Counted from the stretch's first letter, positions 7,727 to 16,620 are shown. The stretch: DNA of 64,000 bases from Cacconaster sp045114175 (GCA_045114175.1 JBGUJZ010000004.1:1-64000), one strand, 5' to 3'. Translations and numbers: made by a program. Notes: generated by a model from the letters alone, not told the origin.

Positions 7727-8553
7727 AGCACAGAAGCAAGCGCATCACGGAAAACCGGCATCGGTTGGTTCATATCGCGCTCAATAATCAATGTTTTCAG
7801 TCCGGCATACGGACGGATCTCCGCCTCGATATCCGCCAGCGGGCGGTCAGCCCCGAAATAGGCCGGCGCAAAATTGCGCCAGAACTCGCGGGCAAGAGCT
7901 CCTGACATATGGAACGTCTCCTGGATGAAGGGTTCCGGACTCAGGTTGCAGCAGAGGTAAACCATGGCCACGTCAAAGAGGTGATTGCCATAGCAGAAAT
8001 CGCCCAGGTCAATAAAGTACCGCTTGTCTCCCACGAAGATCACGTTGCTGTACTGCAAATCTCCGTGAATAGCCGTATCCTCATCCGGGGTATCGGCGAT
8101 GAAGCGGGTCAATTTATCTTTCTGTTCCTTGGTGAAGAAGGGACTCTCCGTGAGAAGTCGGTAATAGCGATCCTTCACATTCTCAAAGAGTTTCGTATCC
8201 ACGTGAGTGGCGTGGAGCTTGAGACACATATCGGCGAATTCTTCAGCAAACTGCTGAACTTTTCCGGGTTCGTCGGCCGTTGCGCGAGAATAGGACTTCT
8301 TGCCCACGATACGGTGGAAACGGATGCCATAACGGCCATCTTCTGTAACCACATATTCGCCGGGCTCCGGAGTGGGAATGCCGCTCTCATAGACTTTTCG
8401 CGCCAGCAGCATCTCATCCAGCGGCTGCTGAATCTTGCCCGGAAAATAGAGCTTCAGCATCACCGACGGGTCGGTCTTGTGATCATAGCTCTCTCCATTG
8501 GCGCCGCCGCCGGAAAGAACATAATCGTCGAGGTTTATCCTGATAGGGTCCAT
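7723..8553 (-). CDS. APH/choline-kinase-like phosphotransferase (TIGR02172-like)
   Basis: 276 residues with an aminoglycoside-phosphotransferase fold. The catalytic loop is HGDLQYSN (about residue 163) and the metal-binding motif is IDLGDFCYGNHLFDVA (about 177). The start MDPIRINLDDYVLSGGGANGESY looks like the nucleotide-binding glycine loop, and VMLKLYFP supplies the conserved Lys. The substrate is not predictable; drug resistance is unlikely in this setting. It sits exactly between the alarmone hydrolase (zero-base gap) and the SpoIIE protein (four-base overlap), so it is almost certainly co-translated with both. Confidence 0.82.
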   Translation of the reverse strand: MDPIRINLDDYVLSGGGANGESYDHKTDPSVMLKLYFPGKIQQPLDEMLLARKVYESGIPTPEPGEYVVTEDGRYGIRFHRIVGKKSYSRATADEPGKVQQFAEEFADMCLKLHATHVDTKLFENVKDRYYRLLTESPFFTKEQKDKLTRFIADTPDEDTAIHGDLQYSNVIFVGDKRYFIDLGDFCYGNHLFDVAMVYLCCNLSPEPFIQETFHMSGALAREFWRNFAPAYFGADRPLADIEAEIRPYAGLKTLIIERDMNQPMPVFRDALASVL

Positions 8554-9132
8554 TTATTTGGAAAACACTTGATTGATAAGTTGTTCGAATTCTTGGAATG
8601 CAAAAGTGCCGGATAGTTCCCGCAGGGCGTCCGCCAGTCCGCGGTAATGCCACTCGTGCTCAGCCGGATCACTCACGTGGAACAGACTCCAGAAAGCATC
8701 TCCTTTCTGGGCATAATCACGCGCGATGGCGCGCATGTTGGAAAGCTTGTCGCCCAAAGCCACTATCTTGGCTTCGTGGGAAGCGCGGGAGAGCCGCTCG
8801 ATGGCCGCCTGTTTGCGGGCATGCCAGCTTTCCTCTTCGGATACGCCGGCTTCAAAGGTATCGCTCTCATCGGCCACCAGATGTGCGATCCGGTCTCCGA
8901 ACGCTTCGCGAAGCTGCTCTACCGTTACGTCGGTATCCTCTACCGTATCGTGCAGGGCAGCCGCAGCCAGTAATTCCTGATCTGCCGTCATCGTGGAAAC
9001 AATCGCCACCGCCTCCATAGGGTGAACGATATACGGAAAGCCCTTGCCACGGCGCTCCGTGCCGGCATGTGCACGAACCGCGAACACGATGGCGCGGTCC
9101 AGCAGTTCTGTATTGAGCGGTTTATTAGCCAT
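8554..9132 (-). CDS. Small alarmone hydrolase-like HD-domain protein (SpoT/Mesh1 type)
   Basis: 192 residues forming one HD domain. Motifs of RelA/SpoT hydrolases are present: RAHAGTERRGKGFPYIVHPMEAVAI (first His), AALHDTVEDTD (HD pair plus ED), and the late LGDKLSNMRAI (Asp ligand). Length matches stand-alone small alarmone hydrolases. The predicted reaction is removal of the 3'-pyrophosphate from (p)ppGpp; a Mesh1-like NADPH phosphatase activity is an alternative. It is three bases downstream of the synthetase gene, giving a paired writer and eraser. Confidence 0.87.
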   Translation of the reverse strand: MANKPLNTELLDRAIVFAVRAHAGTERRGKGFPYIVHPMEAVAIVSTMTADQELLAAAALHDTVEDTDVTVEQLREAFGDRIAHLVADESDTFEAGVSEEESWHARKQAAIERLSRASHEAKIVALGDKLSNMRAIARDYAQKGDAFWSLFHVSDPAEHEWHYRGLADALRELSGTFAFQEFEQLINQVFSK

Positions 9133-9135
9133 TGA

Positions 9136-10233
9136 CTACTGGTTCATGAAGGGTAAATCTTTCGTCTGCTCCACCAGGAACTCAGCCATTCCCTCATTGC
9201 TCTCGTTGGGGCCGTTCAGGATGTCCAGCATAAAGCGGAGCCCAGCCCGGCCGCCACCATTCTTAAGGATGTAGGCTGTGCAGAGATTCTGCGGTGCAAC
9301 CGCCGACGAAAGGATATCGATATCGGTGAGGCCGATCTGGAAGCAAGCAATTTGATAGGCTGCCTCCGAATAGTCTTTAATCAGGTTGGACACTTCGCCC
9401 AGGGTCTTGAATCCCAACTCTTTGAGTAGCGGGAGGAAACGGGAAAGATCCACATCCTGAATCTCCGCCTGGTTGAGTGAAGCGATTCTACGCGTGAGCC
9501 GGGTGAAGGGATGAATGGAGAGGTAGCTACGGAAGGAATCGCCATCCAGCGGCACCTCATCCAGGTTACCGGAAGCCACGAGGCTCTGAACCTGACGGCG
9601 GTAGTCGGAAATCTCGCGACGGATGCGGCTGAACTCATCATCCACCAGTTCCAGCATACCCGCCAACCGGCTGAGATTGCGCAGATAGACCTTGGGGATT
9701 TCCACGCCGCTCTTGTAACCGGTATCGTGGTTCATGTTGGCCCACGCGTGCTGCAACACGGTACGCATCTGTACCTCAAATCGTATCTTGTTGATTTCCG
9801 GATGTTCCGGATCGCAGTATGCAGACTCTGGGATGCGGCAGATATAATGCAGGGAGAGATAGCCGAAACTATCAATCTCATGAGCTTTGCGCTTATCTAC
9901 GGAATTCGCCCAATCGATTTCAAAGAGCCGCTCCAGCACCGAAGCAACCTTATCTACATCATCTATGTAGAAGGTGATGACACGCAAACCCACCAGGTCG
10001 GTGAGGTCAAAAATGTCCCGATACTTACCGCCCTTCCGCAACACTTTGCCAGTCAGGGAATCTTTCGTCTTTACACGGTGTTCCACTGCCGCCACGATGA
10101 TGCCGGCTTCGGCAAAAAAGTCCTTAAGTTTCTGGGGAATGACCTCTCCCATCTTCGCATAGACGGGAAGCAGTGAATGATATTGTTCCAGAATAGCTTG
10201 TGTCAGCGGATCGAGAATCTGTTTGGTGGACAT
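9136..10233 (-). CDS. RelA/SpoT-domain nucleotide pyrophosphokinase (alarmone synthetase-like)
   Basis: 365 residues. The synthetase domain covers about residues 40-205 and keeps key motifs: RVKTKDSLTGKVLRKGGKY (substrate-binding basic stretch), DLVGLRVITFY (catalytic Asp region), SFGYLSLHYI, and FEVQMRTVLQHAWANMNHD (catalytic Glu). It lacks the HD, TGS and ACT parts of long Rel enzymes. The C-terminal 160 residues are a helical extension that makes it longer than RelP or RelQ. Probable product is (p)ppGpp or a related alarmone. The promoter is unclear: a TAacTTTA near-match lies at 10254-10261, and galK ends 42 bases upstream on the same strand. Confidence 0.86.
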   Translation of the reverse strand: MSTKQILDPLTQAILEQYHSLLPVYAKMGEVIPQKLKDFFAEAGIIVAAVEHRVKTKDSLTGKVLRKGGKYRDIFDLTDLVGLRVITFYIDDVDKVASVLERLFEIDWANSVDKRKAHEIDSFGYLSLHYICRIPESAYCDPEHPEINKIRFEVQMRTVLQHAWANMNHDTGYKSGVEIPKVYLRNLSRLAGMLELVDDEFSRIRREISDYRRQVQSLVASGNLDEVPLDGDSFRSYLSIHPFTRLTRRIASLNQAEIQDVDLSRFLPLLKELGFKTLGEVSNLIKDYSEAAYQIACFQIGLTDIDILSSAVAPQNLCTAYILKNGGGRAGLRFMLDILNGPNESNEGMAEFLVEQTKDLPFMNQ

Positions 10234-10275
10234 ATCCGTTCTATTAAATCGCGTAAAGTTAACGAATTATCGCTC

Positions 10276-11418
10276 TCAAAGTTCATGTGCGCCCGAAGAA
10301 ATCACTACCGGATAGACCTTTGGTGCGTGGCCGAATGCCGCGGTAAAGCAGTTGCGGGCTGCCAACAGAAAGGCTTCATAGCGATCTTCGGGCACCAGGT
10401 TGATGGTACAGCCGCCGAAACCGCCTCCCATGACGCGGCTTCCTGTGACCCCCTGCTTGCCTGCCAACGTGACCAAAAAATCCAATTCTGGACAACTCAC
10501 TTCGTAAAGTTTGCTCAATCCCCAGTGCGTCTGGTACATACGCTCGCCCACTGTAACATAGTCGCCCCGCTCCAACGCGGCGCAAACATCCAGCACACGC
10601 TGCGCCTCACCGATGACATATTCCGCACGCATAGCATCTTCTTGAGAGAGTTCCGCGCGAACCTCTTCCAGCCACTCGGGGCGGGCATCGCTCAGGAACT
10701 CCACTTCCGGATGACGCTCACGAATCACAGCGGCCGCATGTTCGCAGGAAGCACGGCGACGATTGTAGGCCGACGAAGCAAGTTCGTGTTTGACACAAGT
10801 ATCAAGCAGCACGAGGCGGTACCCTTGAGGGTTGAATGGGAAATATTGGTGTTCCAGCGTTTTGCAGTTTAGGCGGATCAATTGCCCCTCCTTCCCGAAG
10901 CAGGAGGCGAACTGATCCATAATTCCGCACATTACGCCGCAGTAGTTATGTTCGGTAGCCTGTCCAATCCGGGCCAATTCAAAAAGATCAAAGCCATTGC
11001 CATTCAATTCGTTGAGGGCAAAGGCAAAGACGCTTTCAAGCGCAGCCGACGAGGAAAGACCCGCGCCGAGCGGCACATCCCCGGCAAAGACGGCATCAAA
11101 TCCAGCCACACGCCCGCCTCTTTTGAGGGTCTCGCGGCAGACGCCAAACACATAACGGGCCCATTGGCGATCAGGAAGATCCGATTCGGAAAAACCGAAT
11201 TCCGCTGTTTCGTCATAATCCAACGAGTAAAGACGGACTTTTTCTGTATTGTTGGGACGGATGGCCGCCACGATTGCTTTGTCAATGGCACCGGGCAAAA
11301 CATAGCCGCCGTTATAGTCGGTGTGCTCACCTATCAGATTAATTCGACCGGCTGAAGACCAGCATCTTGCGGTTCCGCCAAAACGGCTGGAAAACTCGGA
11401 GAGAATACGTTCTTTCAT
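10276..11418 (-). CDS. galK: Galactokinase
   Basis: 380 residues. A GHMP kinase of the Leloir pathway that phosphorylates D-galactose to galactose-1-phosphate. The galactokinase signature GRINLIGEHTDYNGGYVLP is at about residues 24-42, the ATP-binding motif PLGAGLSSSAALE at about 116, and the third GHMP motif GGGFGGCTINLV near 335. Length fits the family. It has its own promoter box and lies 42 bases upstream of the alarmone synthetase gene, so read-through is possible. No other gal genes are in view. Confidence 0.96.
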   Translation of the reverse strand: MKERILSEFSSRFGGTARCWSSAGRINLIGEHTDYNGGYVLPGAIDKAIVAAIRPNNTEKVRLYSLDYDETAEFGFSESDLPDRQWARYVFGVCRETLKRGGRVAGFDAVFAGDVPLGAGLSSSAALESVFAFALNELNGNGFDLFELARIGQATEHNYCGVMCGIMDQFASCFGKEGQLIRLNCKTLEHQYFPFNPQGYRLVLLDTCVKHELASSAYNRRRASCEHAAAVIRERHPEVEFLSDARPEWLEEVRAELSQEDAMRAEYVIGEAQRVLDVCAALERGDYVTVGERMYQTHWGLSKLYEVSCPELDFLVTLAGKQGVTGSRVMGGGFGGCTINLVPEDRYEAFLLAARNCFTAAFGHAPKVYPVVISSGAHEL

Positions 11419-11435
11419 AGATTTCTAGTAACGTA

Positions 11436-11443
11436 CAAATATA
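11436..11443 (-). promoter_or_regulatory. -7 promoter box for galK
   Basis: TATATTTG on the minus strand, 17 bases before the galK ATG. Confidence 0.65.
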
Positions 11444-11458
11444 CGAAAAAACGCGTCT

Positions 11459-11476
11459 ATCCGTTTACTTACGGAT
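11459..11476. repeat. Short inverted repeat between galK and the lipoprotein gene
   Basis: ATCCGT and ACGGAT arms separated by six bases. It could be an operator or leader hairpin. A TA-CGC-TTTG near-match to the promoter box follows on the plus strand at 11491-11499, with a three-base rather than two-base spacer. Confidence 0.35.
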
Positions 11477-11547
11477 ACTTACGTTTAGATTACGCTTTGT
11501 GACGAAGGATTGTGCAGCTTGCGCCTCAAACCAAAACACGATACACC

Positions 11548-12603
11548 ATGAAAACGCACAACCTGATTCTTACCGCCACGCTCCTCTGCGCAACGCTTTC
11601 CGGATGCGAATCCAACAGACAGCAAGGCTCACTCGTCCTTACATTCGCCGAGCCGCTCAGCGCAGAACCCGCAACCCGAATGGCTTCGGCCTATGACACC
11701 AACGCATTTCTTCTGACCGTAACCGGACCTTCCGGGGACACACTCTATTATGGTACCTACGGCCAGAAACCCGCTACCTTCACGGTTCGTAACGGCACAT
11801 ACGAAATTGAAGCCGTATCCAGGCCATTTACCACTCCGGCTTTTGATGCGCCACAATACGGAGACCGTCAGGTAGCCGTTGTTGCCAACGGACAGAACGT
11901 TCAAATCGGACTTTTCTGTAAGCTGATGAATGCCGGTATCCGATTCACCTTCGCCGAGTCATTTCGAACAGAATACGGTTATGGCCACCTGCTGTTGCGA
12001 GGGTCAAGTGGGGAACTCCCCTATCGCCTGCAAGAAACGCGTACGGCTTGGTTCCCGCCGGGCAATGTCAATGTGAATTATGTGGAGGGTTCCGAAGAGA
12101 CGCCACTGTTCAACCGGATCCTCAACGCCGGTGAGATTCACGATCTTACGTTGAATGCCTCCAGCGACAAGGCCTCGGCCGGTCTCTCCATTCAAGTCGA
12201 TACCACAGCTACAATCCTCAGCGAGAATATTGTCATCGGCCCGGGTTATCCGGGAAGTGATGGCAAGACCATGGAAACGGCCTGGGATGTCGCCACGGCT
12301 TCCGCCCATCCCGGCGATACCGCTTGGGTATGGGGCTATATCGTAGGCGGAGATCTGTCCACCAGTTCCATCAAATTCGAACCGCCGTTCGAAAAGGGAT
12401 CGAACCTTGCCATCGCCGCCTCGCCTTCAGAAAGAGATCGCTCCCACTGTTTCTCCGTTGAACTCTCCAAAACGGCCATCCGCAATGCGCTCAATCTCGT
12501 GGACAATCCGGATAATCTGGGAAGGAAAGTTTACCTCTACGGAGTCGTCTCCACCTACTTCTCCCTCCCCGGCTTGAAATCAGTAACCGCCAGTTTCTTA
12601 TAA
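11548..12603 (+). CDS. Surface lipoprotein with DUF4493-like and DUF6359-like regions
   Basis: 351 residues from MKTHNLILTATLL, chosen because the lipobox ATLSGCE follows at the right distance; an upstream ATG would give an odd polar prefix. The N-terminal part (GSLVLTF..., FLLTVTGPSGDTLYYGTY, ATFTVRNGTYEIEAVS) resembles the DUF4493 beta-sandwich of Bacteroidota lipoproteins. The C-terminal part (AWDVATASAHPGDTAWVWGYIVGG, LGRKVYLYGVVSTYFSLPGLKSVTAS) resembles the DUF6359 OB-fold-like domain. The function of both is unknown; an adhesin or fimbria-like surface role is plausible. It stands alone, flanked by galK and tRNA-Lys. Confidence 0.75.
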   Translation: MKTHNLILTATLLCATLSGCESNRQQGSLVLTFAEPLSAEPATRMASAYDTNAFLLTVTGPSGDTLYYGTYGQKPATFTVRNGTYEIEAVSRPFTTPAFDAPQYGDRQVAVVANGQNVQIGLFCKLMNAGIRFTFAESFRTEYGYGHLLLRGSSGELPYRLQETRTAWFPPGNVNVNYVEGSEETPLFNRILNAGEIHDLTLNASSDKASAGLSIQVDTTATILSENIVIGPGYPGSDGKTMETAWDVATASAHPGDTAWVWGYIVGGDLSTSSIKFEPPFEKGSNLAIAASPSERDRSHCFSVELSKTAIRNALNLVDNPDNLGRKVYLYGVVSTYFSLPGLKSVTASFL

Positions 12604-12604
12604 C

Positions 12605-12636
12605 AAACGGCCGGCAGAAAAACTGCCAGCCGTTTG
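12605..12636. terminator. Hairpin between convergent lipoprotein gene and tRNA-Lys
   Basis: AAACGGC-C-GGCAG pairs with CTGCC-A-GCCGTTT around an AAAAA loop. There is no T-run on either strand, so it may be a weak or factor-dependent terminator or a 3'-end stabiliser for both transcripts. Confidence 0.5.
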
Positions 12637-12639
12637 AAG

Positions 12640-12712
12640 TGATCCGTTTGGGGCTCGAACCCAAGACCCCAGCATTAAAAGTGCTGTGCTCTACCGACTG
12701 AGCTAACGAATC
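12640..12712 (-). tRNA. tRNA-Lys (anticodon TTT)
   Basis: Acceptor GATTCGT pairs with ACGGATC, the D-arm is GCTCAGTCGGTAGAGC, anticodon stem CAGCA/TGCTG surrounds CTTTTAA (TTT), and the T-arm has GGTTCGAG. CCA is not encoded. Confidence 0.95.
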
Positions 12713-12723
12713 TTTTGGGGATG

Positions 12724-12731
12724 CAAAGGTA
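12724..12731 (-). promoter_or_regulatory. -7 promoter box for tRNA-Lys
   Basis: TACCTTTG on the minus strand, 11 bases before the tRNA 5' end. Confidence 0.75.
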
Positions 12732-12779
12732 TAGATTAAAGTGGAATAATCCAATATTTTTTTCAGGACGCAAAAGTGC

Positions 12780-12787
12780 TAAATTTG
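12780..12787 (+). promoter_or_regulatory. -7 promoter box for the pcrA operon, nearly leaderless
   Basis: TAAATTTG ends four bases before the ATG at 12792. Confidence 0.65.
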
Positions 12788-12791
12788 CGGT

Positions 12792-15230
12792 ATGATGGAA
12801 AAAGAGGAAAAAGATATCTTGGAAGGGCTAAACACCGCGCAGGAAGCAGCGGTTCGCAACACCGAGGGGCCGACGCTGATTATTGCCGGAGCCGGCAGCG
12901 GTAAGACCCGTGTGCTGACCTGCCGCATTGCCTGGTTGTTGGCTCATGGCGTCAAACCGGGCGAGGTGATGGCCCTGACCTTCACCAAGAAAGCAGCCGG
13001 CGAGATGAAGACTCGCATTGCAGAACTGGTGGGCGAGCGAAAGGCTCGCTGGATTTGCATGGGGACCTTCCACTCTGTCTTTGTCCGCTTCCTTCGGGAA
13101 TTTGCTGATCGGCTCGGTTACCCGCAGCAATTCACCATTTACGACCAGTCCGATTCAAAGAGTGCAATCAAACTTTGTATCAAAGAATTGGAGCTCGATG
13201 AAAAGAATTATAAACCCGGGCCTATTCAAAGCCGCATTTCGCTGGCAAAGAACAACCTATATACAGTAGCCGGTTATCGGAACGATGCGCAACTGATGGA
13301 AGAAGACCGGGCTACTCATCGCAGTAAACTTATTGATGTGTACGCCCGCTATTCGGAAAAATGCAAGCAGGCTGGAGCAATGGATTTCGACGATATCCTG
13401 CTTAACATGAACATCCTTCTCAAGAATCATCCGGATGTCCGGGAGATGATTGCATCACGCTTCCGGTACATTCTCGTAGATGAGTATCAGGATACGAATT
13501 ATGCTCAGTACCTGATCGTTAAAAGACTCGCAGAAGCACACAAAAATATATGTGTGGTGGGCGATGATTCACAAAGTATCTACAGTTTCCGCGGTGCCCG
13601 TATTGAGAATATCCTCAGATTCCGCAAGGACTACCCTGAAGCGCGACTGTTCCGCCTGGAACAGAACTACCGTTCCACACAGAATATCGTAAATGCTGCC
13701 AACAGCGTGATTGCACACAACTCCAACCGGATTCCCAAGGAGTGCTTCTCCAAAGCCGAAACTGGTGCCAAGGTGCAGTTAATCAAAGCATTCACCGAAC
13801 AGGAAGAGGCCTACCTGACGGCCTCCTCGATTGTTGATCGAATCTTTGCCGACAAGGCGCCCTATAGCAGTTTCGTCATCCTCTACCGAACCAATGCGCA
13901 ATCCCGTGCTTTCGAAGAGAATCTGCGGCGGAAAAATCTTCCCTATCGCATCTACGGCGGCCACTCTTTCTACGACCGCGCGGAGGTGAAAGATATGCTG
14001 GCCTATTTCCGGCTGGTGGTCAACCCCAAAGATGACGAGGCTTTCCGCCGTGTCATCAACAACCCGCCCCGCGGCATTGGCGATACCTCCATGGAGCGTC
14101 TTGCGCTACTGGCCAATAATAAACAATGTTCACTCTTCGAAGCGGCTTCGTCCACACTGGACGAACTCGCGACTGTAGGGTTGCGAGAAGCAACGGCAGC
14201 TAAGTTCCGCGCATTCACGGGAATGCTTGCTCCCTTCATAGAACAGAGCCGTACGGAAGAAGCTTTCACCCTCGCTGCCCGAATTGGAGATGCCTGTGGC
14301 TATGTAATGGCCGTCCGATTGGACAAGACACCCGAAGGGTTATCTCGTGCAGAGAATGTGGAAGAACTCTTCAACAGTGTCAAAGAGTATTCGGAAGAGG
14401 AGGCGGAAATGCGCCGTGAACTGGCTGACGATACACCTGGAGAGGGAATGGAGATCGTGACACTCAGTGATTTTCTGGAGAATATCTCGCTTCTCTCAGA
14501 GGGTGAAAAAGACGAGCTGGTGGAAGGCGACGATAACGATAACAAGATCACCCTGATGACCATCCATGCCGCGAAGGGTCTGGAATTCCCCTACGTATAT
14601 ATAACGGGCATGGAAGAGGGACTATTTCCGTCTGATTCTCTCAACGTGACCGCGGCTGAAATCGAAGAGGAGAGACGCCTTTTCTACGTAGCACTCACCC
14701 GCGCGGAAAAAGTGGCGACAATCTCTTACGCCAAGAGCCGCATGCAGTGGGGGCGCACCGATACCCACACGGTCAGTCGGTTTGTAAAAGAGATTGACCG
14801 CCGTTACTTGGACGGAACTCCGGATAGCGAAGAATCCCCCTTTGGCAATTGGGGATCAGGCTCCAGCTGGGGCAGCAGCCAGCCGCGGTATTCCTCGCAG
14901 GGATCTTGGCAGCGGCCTTACGGCGGGAATCGGAATCCGGCTCAAACCAATCCGCAAGCCCGGCCTCAGCCACAGAAGCCTGCCGTTCCTCAGCCTACAG
15001 TCCATGCGGCGTTCTCCCGCCCTACCCGCACGCCGTCGGCCAACTTCCAGGCGGATGCCATCGCGGATCTTCGTCCCGGACAGCGGGTAGAACACGATCG
15101 GTTCGGATTCGGCGAAATTCTCCGATTTGAAGACAACGGGCCCCAGATGAAGGCCATTGTCCGTTTTGACGACAGCGGCGAGAAGACACTGCTGCTGAAG
15201 TTTGCTAAATTGCGAATTGTACACTCATGA
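12792..15230 (+). CDS. pcrA: UvrD/PcrA superfamily 1 DNA helicase
   Basis: 812 residues. A 3'-5' helicase for repair and replication-fork clearance. Motifs run in order: Q motif LNTAQEAAV, Walker A AGAGSGKT (about 34), Walker B VDEYQDTN, VVGDDSQSIYSFRGA, LEQNYRST, and the late MTIHAAKGLEFPYVYITGMEEGLFP and RRLFYVALTRA. A Gln/Pro-rich linker of about 100 residues leads to a C-terminal Tudor-like PcrA domain (GQRVEHDRFGFGEILRFE...). The start may be the first or second Met of MMEKEEKD. It leads an operon with the next three genes; its stop overlaps the next ATG. Confidence 0.95.
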   Translation: MMEKEEKDILEGLNTAQEAAVRNTEGPTLIIAGAGSGKTRVLTCRIAWLLAHGVKPGEVMALTFTKKAAGEMKTRIAELVGERKARWICMGTFHSVFVRFLREFADRLGYPQQFTIYDQSDSKSAIKLCIKELELDEKNYKPGPIQSRISLAKNNLYTVAGYRNDAQLMEEDRATHRSKLIDVYARYSEKCKQAGAMDFDDILLNMNILLKNHPDVREMIASRFRYILVDEYQDTNYAQYLIVKRLAEAHKNICVVGDDSQSIYSFRGARIENILRFRKDYPEARLFRLEQNYRSTQNIVNAANSVIAHNSNRIPKECFSKAETGAKVQLIKAFTEQEEAYLTASSIVDRIFADKAPYSSFVILYRTNAQSRAFEENLRRKNLPYRIYGGHSFYDRAEVKDMLAYFRLVVNPKDDEAFRRVINNPPRGIGDTSMERLALLANNKQCSLFEAASSTLDELATVGLREATAAKFRAFTGMLAPFIEQSRTEEAFTLAARIGDACGYVMAVRLDKTPEGLSRAENVEELFNSVKEYSEEEAEMRRELADDTPGEGMEIVTLSDFLENISLLSEGEKDELVEGDDNDNKITLMTIHAAKGLEFPYVYITGMEEGLFPSDSLNVTAAEIEEERRLFYVALTRAEKVATISYAKSRMQWGRTDTHTVSRFVKEIDRRYLDGTPDSEESPFGNWGSGSSWGSSQPRYSSQGSWQRPYGGNRNPAQTNPQARPQPQKPAVPQPTVHAAFSRPTRTPSANFQADAIADLRPGQRVEHDRFGFGEILRFEDNGPQMKAIVRFDDSGEKTLLLKFAKLRIVHS

Positions 15231-16153
15231 AAATAGTATTCCTTGATGCGGCAACCCTTGGAGAGACCTCCCTGGCGCCGATTGCACAACTGGGCGAACT
15301 GATTACCTGGCCCACCTCTACCCCATCGGAGGCGCTGACACGTGTCAGCGATGCTGAAATCCTCATTGTCAACAAAGTAAAAGTAACGGAAGCACTGCTG
15401 GACGCTGCGCCGAAGTTGCGCCTGATCTGCGAAGCGGCAACCGGCGTCAACAACATTGACGTGGCGGCGGCCGAGCGTCGCGGAATTCCGGTACGTAATG
15501 TGGCCGGATATTCCACTGAATCAGTGGTTCAGATCACCTACACCCTATTGCTCAGCCTGATCTGCAAGCCCGAACGGTATGACGCAGAGGTTAAGGATCT
15601 GACCTATAGCCGCAGCGGTCTCTTTACCGATGTACGCACCCCGTTTGCCGAACTCGACGGCAAGACCATGGGCATCGTGGGTATGGGGACTATCGGCAGC
15701 CGGGTGGCTGCCGTAGCCACCGCTTTCGGAATGCGCGTCATCTACTACTCCACCTCCGGCACTTCGCACTGCAAGGAGTATCCCAGCGTACCGCTGGAAA
15801 CGTTGCTCAAGGAATCGGATGTCATCAGCATCCATGCTCCGCTCAACGAGCGTACGAATGGACTCATTCGCGCGGCTGAACTTCGCCAAATGAAACCTAC
15901 GGCCGTCATCATCAATATCGGCCGCGGAGGCATCGTGGCGGAGGCCGACCTGGCGGAAGCAATCAGCGAAGGAATCATTGCCGGTGCCGGTCTGGACGTC
16001 TATACCACTGAACCCCTGCCGGAAGATCATCCGCTGCTGCACACGAACCATCCGGAGCGGCTTCGCTTCACGCCACACATCGGCTGGACCAGCGCCGAAG
16101 CCCTTGTCCGACTGGTAGATGGCATCGCCGCCAACATTCGAAAACCCTTTTAA
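15227..16153 (+). CDS. D-isomer-specific 2-hydroxyacid dehydrogenase (hydroxypyruvate/glycerate type)
   Basis: 308 residues. The Rossmann motif GMGTIGSRVA (about 147) has the GxGxxG pattern. Catalytic residues are in place: Arg in IINIGRGGIV, Glu in TTEPLPEDHP and His in FTPHIGWTS near the C-terminus. It is closest in look to glycerate/hydroxypyruvate reductases rather than SerA, as there is no ACT domain. Substrate not certain. The ATG overlaps the pcrA stop (ATGA), so the genes are translationally coupled. Confidence 0.88.
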   Translation: MKIVFLDAATLGETSLAPIAQLGELITWPTSTPSEALTRVSDAEILIVNKVKVTEALLDAAPKLRLICEAATGVNNIDVAAAERRGIPVRNVAGYSTESVVQITYTLLLSLICKPERYDAEVKDLTYSRSGLFTDVRTPFAELDGKTMGIVGMGTIGSRVAAVATAFGMRVIYYSTSGTSHCKEYPSVPLETLLKESDVISIHAPLNERTNGLIRAAELRQMKPTAVIINIGRGGIVAEADLAEAISEGIIAGAGLDVYTTEPLPEDHPLLHTNHPERLRFTPHIGWTSAEALVRLVDGIAANIRKPF

Positions 16154-16162
16154 TCCACAGCC

Positions 16163-16615
16163 ATGTCTGAATTCATCCAAGGTAAGACGGTTATCATCAA
16201 TCAACCCTCCTACGCACTCTATACCATCTTTTCCGATCCGAGCCGCATAGCCGGCGTATTGCCGGAACAGTATCGCGACAAGGTCACCTTCGGCGAAGAC
16301 ACCGTGCTGGTGCATGTCCAGGGATTTGAACTGGGCGTCAAGGTTCACAGCCGCACGCCATTCTCCAAGGTGGAGTTTGAGCATTACGGCCAAAGCCCGT
16401 TCCCGTTTTTCATTGCCATCTTTATGGAACCTGCTTCCGACAGCACGACCTACTTTCACATCGAACTCACCGCGGAACTCAATATGATGATGCGGATGAT
16501 GCTTGGCAAGAGGTTGCAGGAAGGAGTTGATAAGATTACGGATGCCATTGCTGCGGCTGCCGCCGGAAAAATGCCGGAGAATATGCCGCAAGGGTGGCAG
16601 GATATGGTCAAGTAG
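16163..16615 (+). CDS. SRPBCC (START-like) domain protein
   Basis: 150 residues that fit one helix-grip domain: an N-terminal strand (GKTVIINQPSYALYTIFSDPSRIAGVLPE), middle strands, and a long C-terminal amphipathic helix (RLQEGVDKITDAIAAAA). The pattern is that of SRPBCC/polyketide-cyclase-like ligand carriers. No ligand can be named. It lies between the dehydrogenase and the rRNA methyltransferase in the pcrA operon. Confidence 0.7.
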   Translation: MSEFIQGKTVIINQPSYALYTIFSDPSRIAGVLPEQYRDKVTFGEDTVLVHVQGFELGVKVHSRTPFSKVEFEHYGQSPFPFFIAIFMEPASDSTTYFHIELTAELNMMMRMMLGKRLQEGVDKITDAIAAAAAGKMPENMPQGWQDMVK

Positions 16616-16620
16616 TGCCG

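Noticed and set aside
7723..8553. APH-like gene as an antibiotic-resistance gene
   Set aside because: It is embedded in a conserved-looking signalling operon and resembles the general TIGR02172-like group, not acquired aminoglycoside kinases.
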